A stretch of 64,000 nucleotides of DNA from Candidatus Brevundimonas phytovorans (lineage in GTDB: Bacteria; Pseudomonadota; Alphaproteobacteria; Caulobacterales; Caulobacteraceae): NCBI GenBank assembly GCA_029203145.1, contig CP119309.1:2195001-2259000 (forward strand). Direction: 5' to 3'. The position numbers were made by a program, and so were the translations under genes. The notes below the pieces were generated by a model. The model was given only the letters and a program-made list of their open reading frames with translations. It was not told the origin of the DNA and ran no database searches. Positions 9,485 to 17,720 of this stretch are shown one piece after another (position 1 is the first letter of the stretch; every line of letters starts with the position of its first letter).

Positions 9485-10309
9485 ATGACGCCCCAGCCCC
9501 TTGATATCGCCGCAACCGAAGCCCTGCTCGCCTTCTGGCGTGATGCGGGGGTGGACGCCTGCTATCTGGACGCGCCGGTCGACCGCACCGTCTTCGTCGC
9601 CCCGCCCGCCCCCCAGATGCTGCAAAAGGCCTCGGCCACGGTCACGGCCCTGCATGGCGGCCAGCATGGTGGAATGTCCGGCGCCGACGCGGTCGCCGAG
9701 GCGCGCCGTCTGGCCGCCGCCGCCGCGACCATGGACGACCTGGCCGCAGCCGTGGCCGCATTCGAGGGCTGCCCGCTGCGGGCCATGGGGGCCAAACAGG
9801 CCGTGTTCGCGCGCGGCAATCCCAAGGGCTCCATCCTGCTGATCGGCGAATCGCCTGGCGAGACCGAGGACCTGCGCGGCGAACCCTTCGTCGGCCAGGC
9901 GGGGCAACTGCTGGACCGGATGCTGGCGGCGGCGGGTCTGGCCGATCAGGCCTTCATGACCAACACCGTCTTCTGGAAGCCGCCCGGCAACCGCCTGCCG
10001 ACGCCGCAGGAGCAGGCCGTCTGCGCCCCCTTCCTGGAACGCGCCTTTGCGCTGATGCAGCCCAGGGCCGTGCTCCTGGTCGGGGCGGCGGCGGCGAAAT
10101 CGGTGCTGAACACCGAGGAAGGCCTGATGAAAATTCGGGGTCAGTGGCGCGACTGGCGGCTGGACGACGGGGCGGCTGCGGCCCCTGTGATTGTCACTCT
10201 CCACCCTGCCTTCCTGCTGCGTCAGCCGCAGGCCAAGCGGGTCGCCTGGGCCGACATGCTGACGCTGGCGGCGCGTCTGGATACGGCCCAGGTTGAGCCG
10301 CGCGCCTGA
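9485..10309 (+). CDS. Uracil-DNA glycosylase, family-4-like
   Basis: A base-excision repair enzyme predicted to remove uracil from DNA. Motif 1 GESPGETED (residues 121-129) and the C-terminal HPAFLLR around H240 place it in the family 4/5 group of the uracil-DNA glycosylase superfamily. Classical family 4 enzymes bind a 4Fe-4S cluster through four Cys, but only C26, C96 (in FEGCPLR) and C180 are present here, so a cluster is doubtful. The N-terminal 95 residues form an extra helical region. The gene is divergent from ETF-QO and upstream of the lytic transglycosylase. Confidence 0.85.
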   Translation: MTPQPLDIAATEALLAFWRDAGVDACYLDAPVDRTVFVAPPAPQMLQKASATVTALHGGQHGGMSGADAVAEARRLAAAAATMDDLAAAVAAFEGCPLRAMGAKQAVFARGNPKGSILLIGESPGETEDLRGEPFVGQAGQLLDRMLAAAGLADQAFMTNTVFWKPPGNRLPTPQEQAVCAPFLERAFALMQPRAVLLVGAAAAKSVLNTEEGLMKIRGQWRDWRLDDGAAAAPVIVTLHPAFLLRQPQAKRVAWADMLTLAARLDTAQVEPRA

Positions 10310-10403
10310 TTCAGGCATGCTAGGCCGCTGACGACCAGTCCACAGAGCGCTGACAATCCCGACGTCGAGAAGGGAACCGCGCCGACGAAGGGGGCCGCCG
10401 CGT

Positions 10404-12119
10404 ATGTACCTTTTCCGCCGCGCGGCTCTCGCGCCTCTCCTTGCCGCTGCGCTCTGCGCCACGCTTGCGCCCGCCGCGCGGGCGGCTGACGCGGCGGGCG
10501 AGGGCGCAGCAGGCGGAGGCGGGACGGCCTATGTCGCGAATGACACTGATCGAACGCCCACGGCCCTGAGCAGTTCCGATCGGCTCAGCTACACCACCGC
10601 CTTTGACGCCCTGCGCCGCGGCGATCTGGAGTTGGCCCGCGCCTCGGCGCGTCAGGCCCAGGATCGCGTCCTGCTGGGTCAGGTCGAGTTCGAGCGCCTG
10701 TTCCACCCCACCCATGTTGCGGCCTATGACGAGTTGGCGGCCTGGCTGGAGTCCTATTCCGACCTGCCGATGGCGCCGCGCGTCTATACCCTGGCCATGC
10801 GCCGCATCCCCGACGGCGCGCCGGAGCCGAAACGACCGGGCAATCTGCTGGAACGCACCTGGGCCAGCGTCACCGGCGCGACCGCGAGCGACGGCGGCGT
10901 CACCGATCCAGCCAAGGCCGCCCGCGTAGCGCTGAACAATGATGATCTGACCGGCGCCTATCGCACCGGGGCCGAGATCGGCGACTGGTGGAGCGCAGGC
11001 CTGGCCGCCTGGCGGCTGAACGAATTCTCCAACGCCTATCGCGCCTTCGAGCGCGTGGCTCAGGACCCGACCGAAGACCCCTGGGTCCGCGCCGGCGCCG
11101 CCTTCTGGACCGCCCGCGCCGCCGCCCAGTCGGGCCGTCAGGACAAGGTGGCCGAAAACCTGCGCCTGGCCGCGCGCTGGCCCGCCACCTTCTATGGCCA
11201 GGTCGCCCTGCGCCAACTGGGCGAGGAGCCGGTGATCGAGAATCTGGGCCCGCGCGCCTATGGCGCGGCGACGCTGCAACGCGCCAGCTTTACGCCCGAG
11301 CCGGCCGGCGTGGACGCCCGCGAACTGAACGCCTTCATCCGCTCGGACGAGACGGCGCGCCGCACGGTGGCCCTCTATGAGGTCGGCCGTCGCAACGAAG
11401 CCGAGGAAGCCGCCCGCACCGGCATGCGCTCAGCCGGCGACGACGGCGCGCGGCGCCTGTGGGCCGGCCTCTATCGCACCGTGGCTCCGAACCGCGCGGC
11501 CCAGTCGGACGCCGCCCGTATCGACGCCGCGCGCTATCCCATGCCGGTTCTGGAGCCCGAGGGCGGCTTCACTATCGAAAAGGCGCTGGTCTATGCGATC
11601 GCGCGCAAGGAAACCGACTTCAACGCCAACGCCCGTTCCGGGGCCGGCGCCTATGGCATGATGCAGGTCATGCCGGCGACCGCCGCCTATATGACCGGCG
11701 ACCAGTCCTATGTGCGCAGCCCCGAGCGGCTATTCGTTCCGGCCGTCAATCTGAAGCTGGGTCAGGACTATGTGAACCGCCTGTTCCAGATCGAGTCCTT
11801 CCAGGGCGATCTGCTGAAGGCCGTGGCCTCCTACAACGCCGGGCCGGGCCCGATGCTGGCGGCGGTGCGCAAGCTGGGGCCGGACGCCGATCCCCTGCTG
11901 CTGATCGAGACCATCGACGTGCCGCAGGCCCGCGAATACGTGGAAAAGGTCGTGGCGGCCTACTGGATCTATCAGCGGATGCTGGGCGCGCCGTTGAAGA
12001 CGCTGGACGCGGTGGCCTCAGGCGCCAGGGCCGTGCCGATCCGACTGGACTATGTGGCCCCGCCGCCGGTCGCGCCGATGCAGGTGGCCGAGGCCGCCCC
12101 GCTCGCGGGAACCCGCTAG
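10404..12119 (+). CDS. Soluble lytic murein transglycosylase
   Basis: A periplasmic enzyme that cleaves the MurNAc-GlcNAc bond of peptidoglycan to give anhydro-muropeptides. It has 571 residues with a signal peptide ending near PAARAADA. A long helical superhelix of Slt70 type follows. The C-terminal SLT domain spans about residues 390-510, with catalytic Glu near 403 in AIARKETDFNANA, then GAYGMMQVMPATAAYM and the NAGPGPMLAAVRK block. The start is ATG at 10404. It appears to be transcribed alone or with the upstream glycosylase. Confidence 0.93.
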   Translation: MYLFRRAALAPLLAAALCATLAPAARAADAAGEGAAGGGGTAYVANDTDRTPTALSSSDRLSYTTAFDALRRGDLELARASARQAQDRVLLGQVEFERLFHPTHVAAYDELAAWLESYSDLPMAPRVYTLAMRRIPDGAPEPKRPGNLLERTWASVTGATASDGGVTDPAKAARVALNNDDLTGAYRTGAEIGDWWSAGLAAWRLNEFSNAYRAFERVAQDPTEDPWVRAGAAFWTARAAAQSGRQDKVAENLRLAARWPATFYGQVALRQLGEEPVIENLGPRAYGAATLQRASFTPEPAGVDARELNAFIRSDETARRTVALYEVGRRNEAEEAARTGMRSAGDDGARRLWAGLYRTVAPNRAAQSDAARIDAARYPMPVLEPEGGFTIEKALVYAIARKETDFNANARSGAGAYGMMQVMPATAAYMTGDQSYVRSPERLFVPAVNLKLGQDYVNRLFQIESFQGDLLKAVASYNAGPGPMLAAVRKLGPDADPLLLIETIDVPQAREYVEKVVAAYWIYQRMLGAPLKTLDAVASGARAVPIRLDYVAPPPVAPMQVAEAAPLAGTR

Positions 12120-12132
12120 AGCGAGAGTCGCG

Positions 12133-12243
12133 TCAGACGACGCTGGACAGCAGCATGGCCCAGACGAAGGCGAAGGCCAGGCCGGCCAGGACATAGCCGC
12201 GCGCAGTCCGACCCCAGTTGGTGTTCCGGCTGATCGTCCTCAT
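12133..12243 (-). CDS. Candidate 36-residue small membrane protein
   Basis: A 37-codon frame encodes a basic N-terminus (MRTISRNTNWGRTARG) followed by one hydrophobic helix, YVLAGLAFAFVWAMLLSSVV. A purine-rich GGGGGAC lies upstream of the ATG. It is antisense-oriented, directly after the transglycosylase stop. The charge-then-helix layout looks like a real single-pass protein, but evidence is limited to the sequence itself. Confidence 0.45.
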   Translation of the reverse strand: MRTISRNTNWGRTARGYVLAGLAFAFVWAMLLSSVV

Positions 12244-12318
12244 GGCCCGTCCCCCACGGCCCGACGCCGTGAGGGCAGAGTGTAACATCAGTCGTTAATC
12301 GCCGGTTTTCGGCTGAGG

Positions 12319-12975
12319 TTAAGCGGCGTTAGCCAGGGCCTGACGCTCCCATTCCTGAAAATCAGGTTGTTTCAGCAGGGCCTCGACATAGGCGCGCGCC
12401 ACGCCGTCCGTGTCGCCCTGCGCCGCCAGATCGATCTGATAGTGCCGCACCCGCGCCGCGACCGGGCTGAAGAAGGCGTCAGCGATCGACCAGTCGCCGA
12501 ACAGCCAGGCGCCGCCCGCGCCGAAGCGGGCGCGCATCTGACGCCACAGATCGACCAGCCGCGCCAGGTCGCGATCCAGCGCCGGATCGGACAGCGCTGG
12601 CGACCGCGCCTCGCCCGCCATCGGATGATCCGGCCCGGTCCCGCACAGGGTCCGCAAAGCCTGAAAGCCGGAGTGCATCTCCGCCGTCGCCGAACGGGCC
12701 AGGGCCCGCGCGGCGGGATCGACCGGCCACAGATGCGCCTCGGGATAACGCTCCGCCGCCCATTCGCTGATCGACAGGCTGTCCCAGATCGTCTCGCCGT
12801 CGACCTTGAGCAGGGGCACGAAGCCCGAGGGCGAGAGGCGGCGCAGCTCGGCCTGCTGCGCCTCGGTGCGATAGGAGACCTCGCGGGTCGTGAACACGGC
12901 CCCCGCCCGTTTCAGCACCAGCCCGGGCCTCAACGACCAGGTGGAATAGAGACGCGGTCCGATGATCAGTTCCAT
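12319..12975 (-). CDS. Glutathione S-transferase family protein
   Basis: A 218-residue cytosolic GST-like protein. The N-terminal thioredoxin-fold domain (about 1-80) has the candidate catalytic Ser in YSTWSLRP, the cis-Pro loop SGFVPLLKVDG and the glutathione-binding DSLSISEWAAE. The helical C-terminal domain contains GAWLFGDWSIADAFF, matching the conserved N-capping region of GSTs. It lies just downstream of the gdx exporter on the same strand (25-base gap) and may be cotranscribed. The substrate cannot be read from sequence. Confidence 0.9.
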   Translation of the reverse strand: MELIIGPRLYSTWSLRPGLVLKRAGAVFTTREVSYRTEAQQAELRRLSPSGFVPLLKVDGETIWDSLSISEWAAERYPEAHLWPVDPAARALARSATAEMHSGFQALRTLCGTGPDHPMAGEARSPALSDPALDRDLARLVDLWRQMRARFGAGGAWLFGDWSIADAFFSPVAARVRHYQIDLAAQGDTDGVARAYVEALLKQPDFQEWERQALANAA

Positions 12976-13000
12976 GGCGAGGCTCCAGAGGCTTTCACCA

Positions 13001-13321
13001 TCAATGGCTTGAGGACAGCTTCAGCACAACTAGACCCGCGAGGATCAGGACCGCGCCCGCGATCCGCATGGGGGTGATGGGTTCGCCCAGCACCGCGATG
13101 CCGACGACGAAGGCGCCGACCGCGCCGATGCCGGTCCAGATCACATAGGCCGTGCCCAGCGGCAGGGTCTTCATCGCCATCGACAACAAGCCGAAGCTGA
13201 CGATCATGAAGACGATGGCGCCGACCGTCTGCCACGGCTTCGAAAACCCGTCCGACGCCTTCATCAGGAAGGCCCAGACGATCTCGAACAGACCGGCGAA
13301 AAGAAGAAGAATCCAGGCCAT
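13001..13321 (-). CDS. gdx: SMR-family guanidinium exporter (SugE/Gdx type)
   Basis: A 106-residue, four-helix small multidrug resistance transporter in the inner membrane. Glu13 in GLFEIVWAF is the essential proton/substrate-coupling residue. The SugE-type sequence MKASDGFSKPW, the loop YVIWTGIGAVGAF and the end LGEPITPMRIAGA are family marks. SugE/Gdx members export guanidinium, and here that assignment is strongly backed by a guanidine-II riboswitch in the leader (13344-13392). The ATG at 13321 has AGGGAGA upstream. A GST gene follows on the same strand. Confidence 0.93.
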   Translation of the reverse strand: MAWILLLFAGLFEIVWAFLMKASDGFSKPWQTVGAIVFMIVSFGLLSMAMKTLPLGTAYVIWTGIGAVGAFVVGIAVLGEPITPMRIAGAVLILAGLVVLKLSSSH

Positions 13322-13343
13322 GACAGTCTCCCTTGCATGGCGA

Positions 13344-13392
13344 ACCGGGTCGTCCCGGCGGTCATGCCCAGTGAAGGGAGAGGTCGTCCTCT
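13344..13392 (-). promoter_or_regulatory. Guanidine-II (mini-ykkC) riboswitch
   Basis: Read on the minus strand, the leader has two short hairpins, AGAGG-ACGA-CCTCT (13392-13379) and GCCGGG-ACGA-CCCGGT (13359-13344), separated by about 19 bases. Two stems each capped with an ACGR tetraloop define the guanidine-II class. The second hairpin lies about 20 bases upstream of the AGGGAGA ribosome site of the SugE/Gdx gene, consistent with translational control by guanidinium. The identification comes from direct reading of the stems; no covariance search was run. Confidence 0.9.
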
Positions 13393-13434
13393 GAGGCCCC
13401 TATCTGGGACAAGAGGGATCGAAGTCAATGGCTG

Positions 13435-13576
13435 CTCTTTCCTCCCCATTCCATGGGGAGGGGGACCACGAAGTGGTGGAGGGGGCGGCGCAAACGTCGC
13501 CCGTCGAGTCGCCCCCTCCGTCACGTCGCCTTCGGCGCCGCGCCACCTCCCCATCGCTGCGCGACAGGGAGGAAAG
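13435..13576. repeat. Palindromic repeat, family A (full copy)
   Basis: Outer inverted ends CTTTCCTCCC and GGGAGGAAAG enclose an inner hairpin CTCCCCATTCCATGGGGAG, a CCACGAAGTGG palindrome, and a GGAGGGGGCG / CGCCCCCTCC pair. It occupies the gdx-purB gap. The closest relative in the window is 31845-31989. Confidence 0.85.
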
Positions 13577-13635
13577 ACGCAAGTTTGCCCGGCGAACCTT
13601 GACTCCCCGCCCTTCCCGCACGACACGACCGGTCC

Positions 13636-14937
13636 ATGATCACGCGCTATACCCGCCCCGAAGCCGTCGCCATCTGGTCGCAAGAGACCAAGTACAAGAT
13701 CTGGTTCGAGATCGAGGCCCACGCCGCCACCAAGATGGCGGAACTGGGCGTGATTCCGAAGGAGTCCGCCGAGGCCATCTGGGCCAAGGGCAAGGACGTG
13801 ACCTTCGATGCCGACCGCATCGACGAGATCGAGCGCACCACCAAGCACGACGTCATCGCCTTCCTGACCCATGTGTCGGAAATCGTCGGCGAGGAAGCCC
13901 GCTTCCTGCACCAGGGCATGACCTCGTCGGACGTGCTGGACACCTGTTTCGCGGTGCAACTGGCGCGCTCGACCGACCTGCTGCTAGGCGGCGTCGACCG
14001 CGTCCTGGCCGCGCTGGAAGTCCGCGCCAAGGAACACAAATACACCCCGACCGTCGGTCGCTCGCACGGCATCCACGCCGAGCCGGTGACCTTCGGCCTG
14101 AAGCTGGCCGGCTATCATGCCGAGTTCCAACGCGCCAAGCGCCGCCTGATCGCCGCCCGTGAAGAGATCGCCACCTGCGCCATCTCGGGCGCCGTCGGCA
14201 CCTTCGCCAACGTCGATCCGGCGGTTGAGCAATACGTCGCCGACCAGATGGGTCTGGCCGTCGAACCCGTCTCGACCCAGGTCATCCCGCGCGACCGTCA
14301 CGCCGCCTACTTCGCCGCCCTGGGCGTGGTCGCCTCGTCGATCGAGCGTCTGGCCGTGGAAATCCGCCACCTGCAGCGCACCGAAGTCCTCGAAGCCGAG
14401 GAGTTCTTCGACAAGGGCCAGAAGGGCTCGTCGGCCATGCCGCACAAGCGCAACCCGATCCTGACCGAGAACCTGACCGGCCTGGCCCGCCTGGTCCGCT
14501 CGGCCGTGACGCCGGCGATGGAGAACGTCGCCCTGTGGCACGAGCGCGACATCAGCCACTCCTCGGTCGAGCGCGGCATCGGCCCTGATGCGACGGTCCA
14601 CCTGGACTTCGCCCTGCACCGTCTGGCGGGCGTGATCGAGCGCCTGAACGTCTATCCTGAGAACATGCAGAAGAACATCGACCGCCTGGGCGGCCTGGTG
14701 CACTCGCAACGGGTCATGCTGGCCCTGACCCAGGCCGGCGTGTCGCGCGAAGACGCCTATGCGGCGGTTCAGGAGAACGCCATGAAGGTCTGGCGCGGTG
14801 AAGGCGCCTTCCTCGACTTCCTCAAGGCCGACGCCCGCGTCACCCTGCCCCACGACCAGTTGGAAGCCCTGTTCGACCTCGGCTACCACACCAAGAACGT
14901 CGACGTGGTGTTCAAGCGGGTTTTCGGCGAGGGTTGA
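13636..14937 (+). CDS. purB: Adenylosuccinate lyase
   Basis: This homotetrameric cytosolic enzyme catalyses two fumarate-releasing steps: SAICAR to AICAR in purine synthesis and adenylosuccinate to AMP. It has 433 residues. The superfamily signature SSAMPHKRNPI is intact, as are GMTSSDVLDTCF and the catalytic-His region VGRSHGIHAEPVTFG. The start ATG at 13636 gives the usual N-terminus MITRYTRPE. Its stop overlaps the TTG start of the next gene (TTGA), so a DNA repair gene is translationally coupled to it. Confidence 0.97.
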   Translation: MITRYTRPEAVAIWSQETKYKIWFEIEAHAATKMAELGVIPKESAEAIWAKGKDVTFDADRIDEIERTTKHDVIAFLTHVSEIVGEEARFLHQGMTSSDVLDTCFAVQLARSTDLLLGGVDRVLAALEVRAKEHKYTPTVGRSHGIHAEPVTFGLKLAGYHAEFQRAKRRLIAAREEIATCAISGAVGTFANVDPAVEQYVADQMGLAVEPVSTQVIPRDRHAAYFAALGVVASSIERLAVEIRHLQRTEVLEAEEFFDKGQKGSSAMPHKRNPILTENLTGLARLVRSAVTPAMENVALWHERDISHSSVERGIGPDATVHLDFALHRLAGVIERLNVYPENMQKNIDRLGGLVHSQRVMLALTQAGVSREDAYAAVQENAMKVWRGEGAFLDFLKADARVTLPHDQLEALFDLGYHTKNVDVVFKRVFGEG

Positions 14938-15455
14938 GTTCCTTGTCTGCGATTGGGCGGTCCGTCGGTTTCGCCCCTGTCGTCGACGCCCGCACCCGCG
15001 TCCTGATCCTGGGCAGCCTACCGGGCGACGCCTCGCTGAAGGCGGCCCAGTATTACGCCCATCCGCGCAACGGCTTCTGGCCGCTGATCGGGGGCCTGCT
15101 GGGCGAGGACCTGCCCGCCCTTGCCTATGACGCGCGGCTGGATCGCCTGAAGGCGCGCGGCGTCGGACTATGGGACGTGATCGCCTCGGCGCAGCGTTCG
15201 GGCAGTCTGGACGCCGCCATCCGCTCGCCCGAGGCCGCCGACCTGCGGGGTCTGGCGGCAAGTCTCCCGGAACTGCGCGCTGTCGCCTTCAACGGCGGGC
15301 TGGCGGCGAAGCTGGGGCGGCGCATTCTGGCCGATCTGCCTGATCCGGACCGGATCGCCCTGATCGACCTGCCGTCCTCCAGCCCGGCGCACGCAATATC
15401 CTTGTCGGCAAAGGCGGAAAGCTGGGCCATACTGAGCGACTTTCTTCCCGAATAA
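14934..15455 (+). CDS. Hypoxanthine-DNA glycosylase, UDG family 6 type
   Basis: A 173-residue repair glycosylase predicted to excise deaminated adenine (hypoxanthine) from DNA. The motifs LGSLPGDASLKAAQYY and AHPRNGFWPL are characteristic of family 6 (HDG), and the C-terminal loop PSSSPAHA fits the superfamily motif 2 region. It starts with TTG at 14934 overlapping the purB stop by four bases; an in-frame TTG three codons later is an alternative. The coupling to purB places inosine-type repair beside a purine gene, which may be chance. Confidence 0.85.
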   Translation: MSSLSAIGRSVGFAPVVDARTRVLILGSLPGDASLKAAQYYAHPRNGFWPLIGGLLGEDLPALAYDARLDRLKARGVGLWDVIASAQRSGSLDAAIRSPEAADLRGLAASLPELRAVAFNGGLAAKLGRRILADLPDPDRIALIDLPSSSPAHAISLSAKAESWAILSDFLPE

Positions 15456-15467
15456 GTCGGCCGCTCG

Positions 15468-16307
15468 ATGATTCTGACCCTGTCCTGTCCCGACCGCCAC
15501 GGCATCGTGGCGGCCGTCTCCGCCTTTCTGCTGGAACGCGACGCCAATATTTCCGACGCCCAGCAGTTCGGCGACGCGCTGAGCGGCTACTTCTTCATGC
15601 GCGTGGTGTTCGAGCCGCTGGAAGGCGACGCCGAGGCCGCCATCCGCGCCGCCTTCACGCCGCTGGCCCAGCGGTTCGACATGGACTGGACCCTGCGCGG
15701 ATCGGAGCCGCGCAAGGTGATGATCCTGACCTCGCGGTTTGATCACTGTCTGGCGGACCTCTTGTATCGCTGGCGCATCGACGAACTGCCGATGCAGGTG
15801 ACGGCCATCGTCTCCAACCACGCGCGCGACATGATCGGCCACGTCGATCTGGGCGACCTGCCCTTCCACCACCTGCCCATGAGCGGCGACAAGGCGGCGC
15901 AGGAGGCCCAGCTTCTGGCCCTGATCGAGGCGACGGGCACGGAGCTGGTGGTGCTGGCGCGCTATATGCAGATCCTGTCGGACGACCTGACGGCGCGGCT
16001 GGCGGGGCGCTGCATCAACATCCACCACTCCTTCCTGCCAGGCTTCAAGGGGGCCAAGCCCTATCATCAGGCCCATGCGCGCGGGGTGAAGGTGATCGGC
16101 GCCACGGCCCACTATGTCACCGCCGACCTGGACGAAGGCCCCATCATCGAACAGGACGTGGAGCGCATCAGCCACCGCGACACCCCCGCCGACCTGATCC
16201 GCAAGGGCCGGGACATCGAACGCCGCGTCCTGGCGCGAGCGGTGTCGCACCATCTGCACGACCGCATCCTGATGCACGACGGCAAGACCGTGGTCTTCGC
16301 CGACTAG
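15468..16307 (+). CDS. purU: Formyltetrahydrofolate deformylase
   Basis: It hydrolyses 10-formyl-THF to THF and formate in the cytoplasm, supplying formate for PurT and balancing one-carbon pools. It has 279 residues. The N-terminal ACT domain starts ILTLSCPDRHGIVAAVS. The formyltransferase domain has the catalytic-site blocks INIHHSFLPGFKGAKPYHQ and IGATAHYVTADLDEGPII with the essential Asp. The ATG at 15468 follows the glycosylase by 12 bases, so purB-glycosylase-purU likely form an operon. Confidence 0.95.
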   Translation: MILTLSCPDRHGIVAAVSAFLLERDANISDAQQFGDALSGYFFMRVVFEPLEGDAEAAIRAAFTPLAQRFDMDWTLRGSEPRKVMILTSRFDHCLADLLYRWRIDELPMQVTAIVSNHARDMIGHVDLGDLPFHHLPMSGDKAAQEAQLLALIEATGTELVVLARYMQILSDDLTARLAGRCINIHHSFLPGFKGAKPYHQAHARGVKVIGATAHYVTADLDEGPIIEQDVERISHRDTPADLIRKGRDIERRVLARAVSHHLHDRILMHDGKTVVFAD

Positions 16308-16418
16308 GACCAATCGTGATCACGCCCCGCGCCGGATAATTTGAACCATTTGCCTTGCTCGCCCGTAGTTCTCCCCGATGCCGCCGCCCCTTCGAGCGGC
16401 CGTCGATGGAGAGACGAC

Positions 16419-17051
16419 ATGAAGATGATCCGTACCGCCAGCTTCGCCACCGTATCCGCCGCCGCCCTGCTGACGCTGGCCGCCTGCGGCAACAATGAAA
16501 CCAAGGTGGAGAAGGCGCCGGCTGACGCCATGCCCGCCGAACCGGCCGCCATGGCGCCCGCGACCACCGAGCCCATGGTCGGCGGCGTGGCCATGAACCC
16601 GGCCGACAACATCGTCACCAACGCCGCCAAGGCTCCGAACCTGACCACCCTGGTCGCCGCGGTTCAGGCGGCTGGCCTGGCCGCCACCCTGCAAGGTCCC
16701 GGCCCCTTTACCGTCTTCGCCCCTGACAACGCCGCCTTCGAGAAGATTCCGGCCGCCACGCGCGAAGGCCTGATGAAGCCGGCTGAAAAGGCCGCCCTGA
16801 CCAAGATCCTCACCTATCATGTCGTGCCCGGCCGCCTGACCGCCGCCGACATCGCCGCCGAGGCCCAGAAGGGCGGCGGCACCGCCACCCTGACCGCGGT
16901 TCAGGGCGAGAAGTTGATGGTCAAGGACGCTGGCGGCGGCAAGTGGACCATCACCGACGCCAAGGGCGGCACCTCGACCATCACCCAGGCCGATGTCGGC
17001 CAGTCGAACGGCGTGGTCCACGTCATCGACACGGTGCTGATGCCGAAATAA
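16419..17051 (+). CDS. FAS1 (fasciclin) domain lipoprotein
   Basis: A 210-residue secreted lipoprotein. The signal peptide ends in the lipobox LLTLAAC, followed by an Ala/Pro/Met-rich linker. The FAS1 domain covers about residues 65-210 with PGPFTVFAPDNAAFEKIP and ITQADVGQSNGVVHVIDTVLMPK, the two family boxes. The ATG at 16419 has GGAGA upstream and begins the signal peptide; an upstream in-frame ATG at 16341 would bury it. FAS1 proteins often mediate adhesion or surface interactions. A bidirectional terminator follows. Confidence 0.92.
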   Translation: MKMIRTASFATVSAAALLTLAACGNNETKVEKAPADAMPAEPAAMAPATTEPMVGGVAMNPADNIVTNAAKAPNLTTLVAAVQAAGLAATLQGPGPFTVFAPDNAAFEKIPAATREGLMKPAEKAALTKILTYHVVPGRLTAADIAAEAQKGGGTATLTAVQGEKLMVKDAGGGKWTITDAKGGTSTITQADVGQSNGVVHVIDTVLMPK

Positions 17052-17074
17052 CGACGGCGATCGCCTGAAATAGA

Positions 17075-17110
17075 AGAAGGGCCGCTGCCGTCGCCGGCAG
17101 CGGCCCTTCT
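17075..17110. terminator. Bidirectional intrinsic terminator
   Basis: A perfect 16-base-pair stem, AGAAGGGCCGCTGCCG (17075-17090) with CGGCAGCGGCCCTTCT (17095-17110), around a TCGC loop. It lies between the convergent FAS1 and DUF1476 genes. No long T run follows on either side. Confidence 0.85.
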
Positions 17111-17135
17111 GAATTCGGTCGGTTGGAACCGAGAC

Positions 17136-17459
17136 CTATTCGCCGGCGCGGATCTGTTCGCGGGCGATAGAGGCCAGTTCATCCATCTTGGAGCGCAGTT
17201 CGCCCTCGGACACGGTCAGGCCCGAGCCCTTGAAGTCGCCGGCGACCTTGCGGAAGACGTCTTCTTCGCCCGGTTGCTCGAAGTCGGCGCGCACCACGGC
17301 GGCGGCGTATTGCTCGGCGCTGTCGGCCGACAGGCCCATCTTCTCAGCCGCCCACAGGCCCAGCATCTTGTTGCGACGCGCGATGGCCTTGAACTCTTGT
17401 TCCTGATCGAGGGCGTATTTGGACTCGTAGCCCTTTTCCCGATCGTCAAAGGTCGTCAT
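17136..17459 (-). CDS. DUF1476 protein, ATP synthase zeta-subunit inhibitor type
   Basis: A 107-residue helical protein of the alphaproteobacterial DUF1476 family, whose Paracoccus member is the zeta subunit that inhibits F1FO-ATPase. The conserved N-terminus MTTFDDREKGYESKYALDQ is the inhibitory segment; ARRNKMLGLWAAEKMGL and the rest form a four-helix bundle. Start chosen as the ATG at 17459, matching the family; an in-frame GTG/ATG extension of 14 codons is unlikely. It is divergent from purC across a 261-base gap. Confidence 0.92.
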   Translation of the reverse strand: MTTFDDREKGYESKYALDQEQEFKAIARRNKMLGLWAAEKMGLSADSAEQYAAAVVRADFEQPGEEDVFRKVAGDFKGSGLTVSEGELRSKMDELASIAREQIRAGE

Positions 17460-17720
17460 GCGCGTCGTCACTCCAGTGGCGGACAGAATTTGGGTCCGCA
17501 TCGCCGTCTATAGCCCCCTCGCCTGCGAACGCAACTGGACTCGCCGTCGCGGTTCCGAACGCCGCCCTGCTGGAGGATATTTGTGTCACAGACGCCCTTC
17601 GGCTAAAGGGCGTGCGATCTTATATAGCCGTCGTCGATTCAGGATCGCGCGCCCACAGACGCCGGGCCGCGCGTTTTTCGTTTTAAGACAGTCTGTTTTC
17701 TTCCCTTTCGGGACACGACC
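17460..17720. promoter_or_regulatory. Divergent intergenic region, zeta subunit / purC
   Basis: This 261-base gap must hold the promoters of both divergent genes. It includes an AT-richer stretch with CTTATATAG at about 17618 and a T-rich run just before purC. I see no convincing riboswitch or clean operator. Confidence 0.5.

Noticed and set aside
17460..17720. Purine-type riboswitch upstream of purC
   Set aside because: No purine-aptamer three-way junction or loop motifs could be found by eye.
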